Below, piece after piece: positions 23,195 to 33,508 of a stretch of 33,714 nt of DNA (positions are counted from its first letter, which is position 1; the number at the start of each line of letters is the position of its first letter). The notes beneath the pieces were generated by a model that was not told the origin of the DNA, did not search any database, and worked only from the letters and a program-made list of their open reading frames with translations. Origin of the DNA: Obelidium mucronatum (lineage: Eukaryota > Chytridiomycota > Chytridiomycetes > Chytridiales > Chytriomycetaceae); NCBI GenBank assembly GCA_025765595.1, contig JAIVFH010000279.1:1-33714 (forward strand), in the 5' to 3' direction. A program made the translations under genes and the position numbers.

Positions 23195-25983
23195 CAGAGG
23201 GGAGCTTTTTTCTCACATCAAGTTCATCGTTTGCTGCTGCACGTGCTTCATACATTGGTTTCAGTAATCCAATGACATTTTCGGGTTTGATTGGTTTCCA
23301 TGTAGTCTCTGGATCAATCATGGCGATTTCATGGGTATCTGTCGCATTTGGGTCACTGTAATGAGGGGGGGATAAGTTCTTTCATCATAAAAAAAAAGCA
23401 ATTTGAGGGAGTTGGTGGACTCAACTGCTTGAGAATTATTTTTTGCTTAAGTTTAAATGAAGTGGCTTTTCTGTTCCACACTTCAACGGGAATCTGTTTT
23501 AATAGAAAGAATAAAAAAATAAAAAAATAAAATGTACAAGATCAGGAATTGATTGGCTCAAGTTGAGGTTTCACTTACCGAGGTAACCTCAATACCCAGC
23601 TCTCTCAGATTCAAAAAGTCAACGCCCAGATCCTCCAGAAAATTACCACTGGCAACGTGGCAACGTCATATTTTAAGTTTAGCAAGTGTTTTTTGCTTTA
23701 GACAAACTTACCTCATAATCTCAGCATCAAGTTCATTCCGATTAAACTCTCCACCCCAAGTCCCCCCACCTTCACCATTCAATCCGCCTTCCAAAGTATT
23801 TTTATAAAGAAGCGTCAACTTCTTTTTAATGTCAAATAGTTTTGCACTGTAGCGTTGGATATCATTGCGAATGTAAAGATCCAACTTATTGGCGCTTTCA
23901 ATGCCATTTACTTGAAGAGTACGTTTCAAAATATCCTTTTTTTTTTCGTTTCCAAAAGTTGATAACCCAGAACAATAAATAGTAGAAGAACGCATACCTC
24001 TGAAGTTAGCCCTTTATCATTCTTATCAGTATAAAGCCGCAGCGTTCTTCCCAAATTAGTCATAAATTGGCTGCCAATATCTGTTAGCAGTGCCAAAGCA
24101 GAGCTCTGAATGCCTGGTAAAAAACCAATTGCATCAACACCAAAACAAAACTAGAGAAAAAGAAAAAGATCAAGAACAAAAAAAATTCGAACCATCAAAA
24201 CCAGCATGTACTAGTATTCGGCTAGTGCATTGAGTCAAGATGGCTTCAGCCGCCTCACTGTTGACAACAAATTCTGATAGATTCGTTGAATCTTCTTTGG
24301 GTTTGCATGCAACAGGAGGTTGTGACATTGCAGATGCTTGTGATGCCTCGTCCGAAGAATGCTACAGTCATTCCGTTTATAATCTTGCATGTGACCAAAA
24401 AAAAAAAAGATAAGAACTCTGACCTCCTTCAAGCGACCATGTATCTCTTTAATTCGCCGTAAAAGTTCAATGTTTTTAGACATCAAACTTGCTACTCGAC
24501 TGTTTGGGTCTGGGTATGCTTGACGGTGATCTGAAAGGCTTTCGGTTGGCACTCTGGTATCAACAAAAGAAAAATCAACACACAGAACGACATAATGAAA
24601 ATAAAGAAGCAAATACGAACTCAATATTCGATCGAGGCTGCTGAATAAACGGGTAACTCGACCCGAAATGTGTCAATTCTGGCAAAAAGAAGGGCCCCAC
24701 TGATTCCAACTCATTGTGCCGCGCCACATTTCGTTTACAGAAACCATCAAATCCGTTCAAGAACTCTTGATATTCTGCCGACTGGCCAGCGATAATTGGA
24801 CGGCTTGGGAAAGGCGTGTTTGAACCGTGTTCGCGGGACATCTGTTGCATACAAACGAGTCAACAACAACAAACGGAAAATAACATTTGCGGAACTCACA
24901 TATGTGCTCTTTCTTTGCTCCTCTGTCACTTCCACAAACCTCTTTACTCGTACAGACGCATCCATCAAATAGTCTTCATCCGCGTCTGGTCCATCTTCGA
25001 CCATTGGACCACCAGAATCAACTCCTGAAGCTACCCCTTGATTATTCTCAGAATCGGTTGCCATTGCGGCAGAACGATTGCCATCACCAGCACTGACGAT
25101 CTCAGGGGTTCCCGCCCTACTCAATTCCATGGGTGTACTACTACTCTCCCGAAAAGAGTTCTCGTGCATCAACAAACCAGCACCGCCACTGCCGCCGACA
25201 GCAGTTGAAGAGTTGCTGTCATTCTCCTGTTTCACAACCGGCTTCACGTCCTCGTCGTCATCAAAGCTGATAATCACTGGAGAATCGATTGAAGCCGCTT
25301 TGGAGTTTGAATCGCCCAATGGATCAGGTCCGCCGTTTATGGGCTTGGAGTTGTTTTCCACGGAGTTGCGGGCGGCAGCAGCAGCAGTAGCGGCGGCGGC
25401 CTGTCCGTCAGATGTATCATTGCCGTGAGAGCCCCTGCGTACTTTTCCGCCTTTTGTGGATCGTTTTTGCCCTTTCTGAGATTAAAAAAAAAGGAAGGGT
25501 CACTTTCCAAAAAATCGAAAAAGAAAAAGAGTATACCGTTGCCCCTGATTTATTCTCGTCTAATGAAGAAAGTGAGTGAGTGAGTAAGTAAGTGAAGACG
25601 CCAAGTAAAAAGGGAATCAGGAAGAAAAACGATACCATCATCACTCTCAGATTCGGGTTCTTGTGGCTTAATAATAATCTTGATGTCTGGGACACGTTTC
25701 AACAAATCTTGCGATTTCCTCTTCATCATGAACGCTTTTTTACGATAAATGCTTTCCTATACGCATGAAAAAAAAAGAGCGAGGAGAGAGAGAGTTAAAC
25801 GCGTTGGTAGAGTGACGGCGACAAAAAAAATGCTGCGAAACTGGTTGCTGGTTGAAATGAAGGCAGTTTGACCAAATCAGTCCCAAGTCTTTCGAAAAGT
25901 CTTCTTTACTGAGATATTCCAGGGCATGAAGTTTTTTGGTCATTGTTCCAAGGTCCATAGGGTTTTTGATGACTATTATAAGT

Positions 25984-26017
<34 letters not shown>

Positions 26018-27161
26018 TTAGTTGCATGCACATCACTTCTTGAAACCCCCACCAACCATCATAATAATCAGGAACATCCTTCTTGGATACTCGAACAAGG
26101 AAAGGTTCTGAATGCTCAGTGTAATTTTTTAATTCAATGAGAGTTTTTTCTAGTGCTTCATAGAGGGCTTCTTGTCCAATCCTATAATCGTGAGCCTGCA
26201 ATACAAGTTAAACACCAAAAGGAACCAACATTCAATAACTTTTTTTTTTTTTTAAAAAAAAATCGAACCCATTTAGATCGGGAGCGTTTCAGTCTTTGAA
26301 CCAGATTCCTCATGTCTTTTTCCTTGTCGGGTCTCGCGTTTTTCGCAATCACGTCAAAGAGAAACTGCATGAAGATGAACAAGAGCATTTTAATATTTTA
26401 CATTGTGAGAGAATATTTTTTGAACATCTGGCGCCATTGATAGAAGTGGAGGAAAAATCCCTGGTTCCCTACGGCAGTGAATGGAAAAAAAGAGCGTATC
26501 GCCTTCGGCGTTAAAATACGAAAACAGAAACCTTGAGATTATCGGGATCATCTGATTTTGCAGGTTCGGAAGACTGGTGTGCACAAACCAAAAAAAAAAA
26601 AAAAAAGATTCTAAGCCAAAGAAAATGTAAAAGGTACTAGTTGTCAACAACATACTTTCGTGTTTGAATTCGCCTGGGACTGCTGGCTCCTCTGTTGGTT
26701 CTGTTTTGTCTTTGATGCATCTTCATCCTTGACCTGTGGGGGGATCCCTGAATAAGACCCCGAAAAAAAATAACAACCGGAAAAAGTGTAGAGCAAGCAC
26801 TCACAGCTTGAGCACGTGCTTTCGCCAATTCTTCCGGATTGTACATGCTGATAAAGACGCGATCAAATTCCAACGAGTGAAACATGTCATCGAAAATAGG
26901 ATTGCGACTCGATTCTGGATCCGACGCACTATTGTCGATGGACAAAGCAAGAGGAACTGTTCGATTGATGCATTCTTCAAAGAGGAGAGTTCGAATGGCA
27001 AACGAGTCCGCTGGACCAGTGTCAGGGTCTCTGTGGCCGGCACAAAAGAGGGCCCACGATTCGTCCGAAGCTGTTGCAGTTTGTAGGAGTTGCAGGGCGG
27101 ATGCTGTGAGAGGCGGCTTTGAAGCGAGCAGCGTCTGAGCAAGCGGCCTGCAGTGGTCCAT
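22870..27161 (-). CDS. SPT7: SAGA complex subunit SPT7 (bromodomain and histone fold), complete copy
   Basis: A core scaffold of the SAGA histone acetyltransferase co-activator. Eighteen exons with fully consistent phases give 979 residues: 27161-26805, 26733-26656, 26573-26532, 26364-26269, 26195-26057, 25972-25842, 25756-25636, 25559-25537, 25475-24900, 24841-24621, 24553-24424, 24361-24193, 24113-23998, 23935-23712, 23648-23579, 23493-23426, 23355-23217, 23109-22870. The bromodomain (about 192-310) has [16 protein letters not shown] and CLHFNQQP with the acetyl-lysine Asn. A Ser/Asn/Gly-rich acidic region follows. The histone-fold (Bromo_TP type) segment, about 670-740, includes [18 protein letters not shown] and [12 protein letters not shown], followed by [17 protein letters not shown]. 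The C-terminus is Lys/Glu-rich ([20 protein letters not shown]). This domain order fits fungal Spt7. Exons 8 and 16 are least certain. The N-terminal 18 residues are unique to this copy. Confidence 0.92.
25986..26016. repeat. T31 homopolymer in SPT7 intron 5
   Basis: 31 consecutive T on the + strand (A31 in the SPT7 sense). The same place in copy 1 (around 20783-20796) has about 14. This is a fast-changing tract that separates the copies. Confidence 0.9.
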
Positions 27162-27234
27162 TTGTTTTGTGTTTTTAAATAATAAAACTTAAAATAAATT
27201 ATTAATTGAAAATAAAACACTCGACACAAGTTAA
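27162..27234. promoter_or_regulatory. 73-bp divergent promoter region, SPT7 / PIG-P
   Basis: AT-rich gap between the SPT7 ATG (minus) and the PIG-P ATG (plus). It lies just outside the duplicated unit, so SPT7 copy 1 lacks it. Confidence 0.55.
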
Positions 27235-27609
27235 ATGCTCTCCCAGAAAGAAACAGATGGATTCGTTCTGTACTTGTCTTCTTTCGCCGCACTTCTTCTC
27301 TACTTGATATGGGCTCTTGTACCCGATACTGTGCTTCAAAAGATGCACATCACATACTACCCATCCAAAGAGTGGGCTCGCGTCCTTCCCGTGTGGCTCA
27401 TTGGTCTGATCCCACTCACGCTTGCCATGTTTGCAGCAGTCAACCTGCTCAACACTCCGCCGCTGCAGTCCCGCATCACCATCACCGATGAACACGCAGC
27501 TGTGAAGCAGCAGCCCCGGTTGAATCGACACGATACCCGTCTTCAAGATGTGCCGATTACGCGTGTGAACAGGAACATTCTGTATCGGAAGGCAGGGGGA
27601 ATAAATTGA
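27235..27609 (+). CDS. GPI19: PIG-P/GPI19 subunit of GPI-GlcNAc transferase
   Basis: Part of the ER complex that transfers GlcNAc to phosphatidylinositol, the first step of GPI-anchor synthesis. It is a single exon of 124 residues. The PIG-P domain covers residues 6-115: DGFVLYLSSFAALLLYLIWA is transmembrane 1, then a short loop with ITYYPSKEWA, then VLPVWLIGLIPLTLAMFAAV as transmembrane 2. The cytosolic tail holds NTPPLQSRITITDEHA and LQDVPITRVNRNI, as in human PIG-P. The ATG at 27235 is the first in frame and precedes the domain directly. The gene is divergent from SPT7. Its poly(A) signal overlaps its own last codons. Confidence 0.94.
   Translation: MLSQKETDGFVLYLSSFAALLLYLIWALVPDTVLQKMHITYYPSKEWARVLPVWLIGLIPLTLAMFAAVNLLNTPPLQSRITITDEHAAVKQQPRLNRHDTRLQDVPITRVNRNILYRKAGGIN
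27600..27605 (+). promoter_or_regulatory. poly(A) signal overlapping the PIG-P stop region
   Basis: AATAAA covers the final Gly-Ile-Asn codons just before TGA at 27607-27609. The next gene's ATG is only 39 nt further on. Confidence 0.45.
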
Positions 27610-27643
27610 AATTTGAGTAAAGTGCAAAGAATACTTTTGAATA

Positions 27644-30600
27644 ATGTCGTTCGGGCATGGTCTGGACATACTTGATATCTCAGAGACCGACTGACTGACT
27701 GACTGACTGGCACTGCACACAGGATCGGCGTACCTGGAAAGCCTCGAGCCCGACGGACAGAGCTTTATCGCCGGCCGCAGTGTGGGTGTCGGACAGTATT
27801 CCAACCAACCACCAACGACCAACCACCAACCAACCCCCAGTTCCAGGTGCAGTACGCCACGGGCGGCGCCGGCGTCGCGTGGACGGCTGGCTCGGGCAAC
27901 TGCGTGTTTGCGTCGCCCGGCACGGCGGCGTCGACAGTCACGTGTGGCGCGGCGGGCGTCGAGGCGCTGGCGGTGTCCAGCGCAGCGGTGGCGGCGGACA
28001 CGCTCTTCGTGACGGTCGGCGCGCCTCGCGGCTGCTTCCGCTGGCTGCTGGCGGCCGGCGCGCGCCGAGTCGTGGCGGCGTCCGCAACAGGCGTCGCCCG
28101 CGTGTGGGTCGCCGACCCCGCGCAGCTCGGCGCCGAAGAGACGCTGGGCACCGCCGCCGCGCCGTCGGCAAACTCGAAGGCGCTGTCGACGGCCTTCGCG
28201 AATGTCGGCGAGTATCCGGACGTCGCGCTGGCCGGCACGGGCGCTGCGCTGCTCTCAGTCGGGGACTTCAACGCCGCGGGGTACTCTGCTCTCGCGCTTC
28301 GTATTCTGTGCTGCTCTGACGCGTTTGTTTTATGATAAGGTACTGGGAGGTGACGTATTCTGCCACATCGGCCCACTCGCTGGCAACAACCATCAAAGGA
28401 CACTCGATATCAATCATGGACTGCTCAATTGAGCCACTGACTACAATGATTTACGTGCAACCGGCCTCGCAAAGTACCTGGTTCACATCCACAACAGCTG
28501 CTGCGGGAGGCTCTGCATCGTTTGCAGTATTCTCGAACGCTTGTGCATCAAATATCATGCTCGCTACCAGCAATGTCTATGGTTCAGGAAACTTGGCCAT
28601 TTCAATGTCATACTTTTTGGTGACAAATGAGCCCGTCTTGACGGCAGCCTTCAATTTGGATTCCAGTGGAATCAAATCTATTGCCGCCTCGTCCCTCGGA
28701 GTCTCGATACTAACAACAAACTCGGCTGTTTACTATGTAGACTTGAATTCTACAACGGCTGTTCGAGCGACTGGTTTAAGTGCGACTTTGACAAACATCA
28801 AATCAGCAACTATATGCAGCACGAAATCAGTGTCTTTAAATTATCATATTGTAACCTGGAACAATCAAGCAGCCACGACATTCTTCTTTTATTCGTCGGA
28901 TGGAGGGAAAACATTCACAAAATTTGACTTGGCTTCGAAACTGGGGGCGTCATCTACAGCGCGTATCAAAGATGTATTGATTTCCCAACAATTGCTGAGT
29001 TACATTGTTATGGTCCGTGATAATTCCGATGACAAACTATTTGTTTTCAATCCGTTTCTGGCAACTGCCTCATCTGCCTTTGTGTTTTCATTGTCAACGA
29101 GACTTATTGATGCCACAAATGCTGTGCCGGTTTCAATGACTGAAGGAGTTGGCAGCTTATTATTCAGCGGGGATGCGCTATATTTGAGGTTTTCTACATA
29201 TTTTCTCATTGAAAAAATGGCTGACATGGCTGTCACTCACCAGTCCAGATTTTGGTCAAACCATGTTTCCAATTACACTGCAAAGTCGAAACCCTGCCCT
29301 GCCCGCCGCAGGATTGGCTTCTGGAGAATACATCAAACAGACTAGTATTTCTCAAGATGGTAGAGAATTTGCCGTATTGACATCGAATAACCGAATATTC
29401 TACGGGAAAACGGGGATATCCGTTGCTATTGAGCTTTCTGGTGGTCTCTTGTCATCACAATGTAATCAGGAACCCGTCACTTTTTTTTCGGCGCTAACTT
29501 AACAGTTTAAGCCGCGCAAATTGGATTTGATGGACTTCAGAGATTGATTGTATATACACCATCAAGTTCGGCCAGTTATGTTGTGAGCAGAATTATTTCA
29601 ATTCCAAATGAAGTGCTTAGTCCCAGGTATATTTTTTGGAAATAATAATCTTCTTATGTTGACCCTCTTGGTTTGGATATTTCTAGAGCTCCTGTTGCAT
29701 CAAACCCTACACTCGTTTGCCCATATTCATCATGGACAACCGACTTGCTGTCAGACTATATCCTGGATATGGGTTTGAATATAGAAAAACTGTTTTGCTA
29801 GGTTTTAACGATAGGTTTTTATATTCAAGGTGAATCGTTTACAATCACAGCCAACGTTACTGCAGGAACAACGACAGTCAAAGATATAGCAGTAAGAGAT
29901 TCAACACCCCTCAAAAAAAAAGCAGTCGTCTGAATAACAAAATTGTGTTGACATGCAGATGTCCTTCTCCAATTACAGCATCCTGTCAGTCAATTCATCG
30001 TCATCCTCCGCCACATCAAACGACGCTCTCGCTCCTTCATCCAACCTCGTTACCCTCTCCACAACCATCCAAGTAAGCCCAAGAAGCAACCTCCTCTCTG
30101 GAACAACCCAAATCGGAATCCGACCCAACTCCGCAAACCTTGCGTGCCCAAACCAATTCCAAACCGCATCGTGCACAGTCGGATGTCCCACCACCCGAAG
30201 AATGATTCTTCGGAACCCGGCCACGAATGGATCCAGTTTGATTCGAGGGCATTCGTATCCATCTCTAACGACTTTGGACTGCACGAAAGCGCCAACGTCA
30301 ATCTACCTTCCACCCGGAACATGGGTATCCGACTGGACAACCTTCTCGAGACCCAATTATGAAAAATACATGAGCTACAACTGTTCAAGCATGGGCGGGC
30401 CGCCCATAGACGTGTTTTATGGGACAGCGTTTCAGCCTGTATTGGATGTATTTGATGGAGATGTGTTTGTGAAAACCGTGACTGCGAATTTCGGGGTCTG
30501 GGAAGTGAATGGGAGAACGTTTGGGTATAATTTGACGAATTCAAAGGTTGGGTGTCGGAGTGCGGTTCAGACTTGGAGTGGATTGTTTCAGGCTGCGGTT

Positions 30601-31201
30601 GCGGTTGCGGGGGGTGTGGCGGTGGAGGCTGGGAGTGTTTGGGGGTCTAATGTGAGTTTTTTTTTTGGGTGTGTGTGTGTGCGATTTACTAATAACCAAA
30701 TCATAGAATTATGTGAACTGCTTTCAAGATGGCGGGACATTGACGAATCCGAATGACGCATACACTATATTCAACTCGACAAACAAATTGGGGATTGTAT
30801 GGACGGGAGGGTATGATGGAATCTATGTCCTTACAGCCAAAGTTTTGGATTCTGACTTTAGGTTTCTTCGTAAAACCCATACCTCCTCTTGGTAGTGCTT
30901 TTTTTTTTGAACTGACTACTTTTTTGTTGTTTCTGTTTTTTCTAGTTACTGTTCATTAACCACGACGTTTGCTGTAAATGTATACGGAGCTCCTGTCGCC
31001 GCGTCGGTACAAGCTGGAATCGTGATTGGGTTCATGTTTTTATTCTGTGGGATTCTGGCTGGATCCTATTTCTGGTATTTGAGTGAGCGTAGGAGGGAAG
31101 CGCGGGAACGAGAGTTGGAGGAAGAAGCGGCGGCGGGGGAGGGAAGTGGAGATGAAAGTGAAGATGGGGATGAAGTGCTGTGGAAGGAGAAACTTGAATA
31201 A
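27644..31201 (+). CDS. CATSPERD: CatSper channel auxiliary subunit, CATSPERD-like
   Basis: In animals, CatSper subunits form a pH-gated calcium channel of the sperm flagellum; CATSPERD is a single-pass protein with a large outer domain. Eleven exons with consistent phases give about 980 residues: 27644-27659, 27723-27781, 27847-28280 (or from 27841), 28340-29188, 29244-29461, 29512-29626, 29687-29772, 29830-29891, 29959-30651, 30707-30861, 30946-31201. The C-terminal third is colinear with CATSPERD: FQPVLDVFDGDVFVKTVTAN, WEVNGRTFGYN, then GCRSAVQTW, NYVNCFQDGG, GGYDGIYVL, SDFSYCSLTTTFAVNVYGAP, then AGIVIGFMFLFCGILAGSYF as membrane span and a charged tail. The middle has FAVLTSNNRIFYGKTG and FFYSSDGGKTFTKF, in the beta-propeller-like part. 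The N-terminus (exons 1-3) is uncertain and shows no signal peptide. Exon 3 is strikingly GC-rich. CATSPERE or CATSPERG relatives are alternatives. Confidence 0.85.
27689..27708. repeat. (GACT)5 microsatellite
   Basis: Five perfect GACT units within the proposed first intron of the CATSPERD-like gene. Confidence 0.95.
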
Positions 31202-31202
31202 A
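31197..31202 (+). promoter_or_regulatory. poly(A) signal overlapping the CATSPERD-like stop codon
   Basis: GAATAAAA spans the last codon and TAA stop of the gene. The 251 bp to the convergent ligase gene hold A-rich tracts and no recognised feature. Confidence 0.4.
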
Positions 31203-31452
31203 ACTGGGTTTGTTTTGTGTTCTGTACGTGTCTTGACTGAAATTCCAGACAAGGTCCACGCGATTAAATGGAATATCGGCACATAAAACAACAGGCAATA
31301 TCAGATATGAGATCAATCAAAGCGTTTATCGTAAGATTTTTTTTAGAAAAAAGGAGGCATATTCCTTTCATTGCGGGGGGTGAGGTTGTGGTAGGGGTCG
31401 AGAAAAAAAAACACAGAGACAAAAAAAAAAAAAAAGGAAGCGCGACGCTTAT

Positions 31453-32993
31453 TTACTCGCGGTGCAAACCAGCCGCAACCATTGCATTCTTCATGTAAAC
31501 ACCAAGTTTGGCTGGAGATGGAGTAACATGAACTCCAGCTCTTTCCAAAGCAAGAACCTTGTCCTCAGCCTTTCCTTTTCCACCAGAGATAATGGCACCA
31601 GCGTGTCCCATACGACGGCCTGGTGGGGCAGTTCTTCCCGCAATGAATGAAACGACTGGCTTGGGGTGGGCTCTGGTCAAGTTGTGGTTGATGAGGTACT
31701 CGGCGGCCTCTTCTTCAGCGGATCCACCAATTTCTCCAATGAGAATGATACCTGTAAAACAATTTCCAAAAAAAAAGTGGTGGGGATTAGAACCCGGAAC
31801 GCGCCGAAAACAACAACACACAACAAGCAAAGCACGAATAGCGTACCCTCGGTTTCTGGGTCGTTCATGAAGACGTTGAGAGCATCAATGAAGTTGGTTC
31901 CGTTGAATGGGTCACCTCCAATACCAATACACAGGGATTGTCCCAAGTTGACAGCAGTGGTTTGGGCAACGGCTTCATAGGTCAAAGTTCCAGATCTGGA
32001 CACAACACCTATTTGAATAAAAAAAAAGCACACCATCAGTCTCTCAGAATACTGCCGCAAAATATTTGAGTTAAATTTATACCAATCTTTCCCTTGGAGT
32101 GAATGTGGCCTGGCATGATACCAATCTTGCATTCGCCTGGCTTAATAATTCCCGGACAGTTTGGTCCAATAAGACGAGTTTTGTCTTGAGCACGAAGAAC
32201 TTTCATGACCTGTGTGAAACTATCTCAACAACCATCTCCCAAATAAACCAAAAAAAAAAAAAAACTGCTGAAAAAGGGCAGTTGAATCATACCTTGACCA
32301 TGTCCTGTTGTGGAATTCCTTCAGTAATACAGACAGCAAGTGGGATTTCGGCTTCAATGGCTTCAATAATGGCCTTCGCAGCTCCAGGTGGTGGAACGTA
32401 GATGACAGTAGCATCAGCCTTAGTCTCTTGAACAGCCTACAACACGTGGGGAAAGAGGGGGGGGAGCGGTATTAACGATCCATTTCCTTACGAATCCGTT
32501 CTGATATCCCACCTCCTTCACAGATCCAAAGACTGGGAGACCCAAGTGAGAAGTTCCAGCCTTAGTTGGAGAAACACCACCAACCATGTTGGTACCATAT
32601 TCGATGGCTTGCTTCGAGTGGAAAGTACCCTTTTTTTTTCCAAGTTGACACACAACGGATTGTTAGCGAAAAAAGCAAAGGTTTCCACGCAAAGAGAAAA
32701 GCAAGACACACCTGCTTTCCAGTGAACCCTTGACAAATAACCTTCGTGTTCTGGTTGATCAGCATGTTCCCGAAGGTCGAGTCATAGCCAGAGACAATGG
32801 CCGAGTATTGGCGCTTCTGGGCGGAAAGGGCTGGTTTTTTTTTTTTTTGAAACAGAGTTTAGCCAACAGAGACTACTTGTTTTGCTTCAAATAAACGATC
32901 GTTTTTCGTGCGAAGAAAGTTGCTCGATTGTGAAGGCCTGCGATCAAGCAAAGCAGAAGGCTGTTGTAGTTCCTTACCAATTCTAGAGAACAT
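31453..32993 (-). CDS. LSC1: succinyl-CoA ligase alpha subunit, mitochondrial
   Basis: The citric-acid-cycle enzyme that converts succinyl-CoA to succinate with nucleotide triphosphate formation; alpha binds CoA and carries the phospho-histidine. Seven exons (32993-32978, 32830-32712, 32629-32513, 32436-32293, 32209-32083, 32008-31847, 31751-31453) give 327 residues. A short presequence ([16 protein letters not shown]) fits the matrix. The CoA-binding fold has [20 protein letters not shown] and [12 protein letters not shown]. The middle has [15 protein letters not shown] and [20 protein letters not shown]. The ligase domain has [35 protein letters not shown] and the active-site [14 protein letters not shown] with the histidine. 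Introns 1 and 2 have A-runs just before the acceptor. Its partner beta subunit is not in the window. Confidence 0.97.
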
Positions 32994-33508
32994 TTTCCCT
33001 TTTTTGACTGCAAACTATTTATTAACGAAATAATATCCAAGAACCCTCAACTGTGAGTGGCCTTTCCCGCCGTCTGCCTTACGCTCTTCTGTGCTGCGCA
33101 AATTATGATGTAAACAGAGGAACGGACTTTCAGACTGTGTAATCATCGCATTCGTTTTCTGGGGTGGTTTGTGGGTGCTGGAGGAAGCTTGTAAACGAAA
33201 GCGAAATTTGTGCGATGTTTTGACTTCAGCCCTTTACGAGATGATGTGCTTTCATTCTGTGTTGACACTCTCTTGGAGTTGTGCTTGGAGGTCCACCGCA
33301 TGAAGACTCTTTTCTTTACAATGCAGCCTGGCCAATGCCAAACACATCCGGAGCGATTGTCGATCGATTTGATTTTTTGTTCTGACTCTGGCGACGTAAT
33401 CTTGATCTTATCTGAATTTTCTATTTGCTCCTCCTCGCTGTCCTCTTCTTCTGTGTCGTGAATGTTGGCTAAGTAACAAGTTTTATTTGTGACAAATAGA
33501 TCAAAGAT
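32994..33508. promoter_or_regulatory. divergent intergenic region, LSC1 / SNF1-like kinase
   Basis: 515 bp without a firm gene. Both strands contain moderately long open stretches around 33143-33461. The minus-strand one reads as an acidic Glu/Ser-rich peptide (HDTEEEDSEEEQIENSDK) but has no homologue I recognise and no ATG at its open end. It may be a 5' UTR of the kinase or an unrecognised exon. Confidence 0.4.

Larger units (their letters stand above)
21901..27114. repeat. tandem duplication unit 2 (5.2 kb)
   Basis: Second direct copy of the segment at 16689-21900. The copies diverge by scattered substitutions (10 coding differences in the ERG1 part, 8 of them synonymous), homopolymer length changes and a few intron indels. 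About 1.4 kb around the ERG1 and SPT7 3' ends is nearly identical. Confidence 0.97.

Noticed and set aside
27765..28403. Open frames in several registers on both strands over the GC-rich CATSPERD-like exon
   Set aside because: High GC content removes stop codons in all frames. Only the + frame beginning VQYATGGAG joins neighbouring exons in phase and continues into recognisable sequence.
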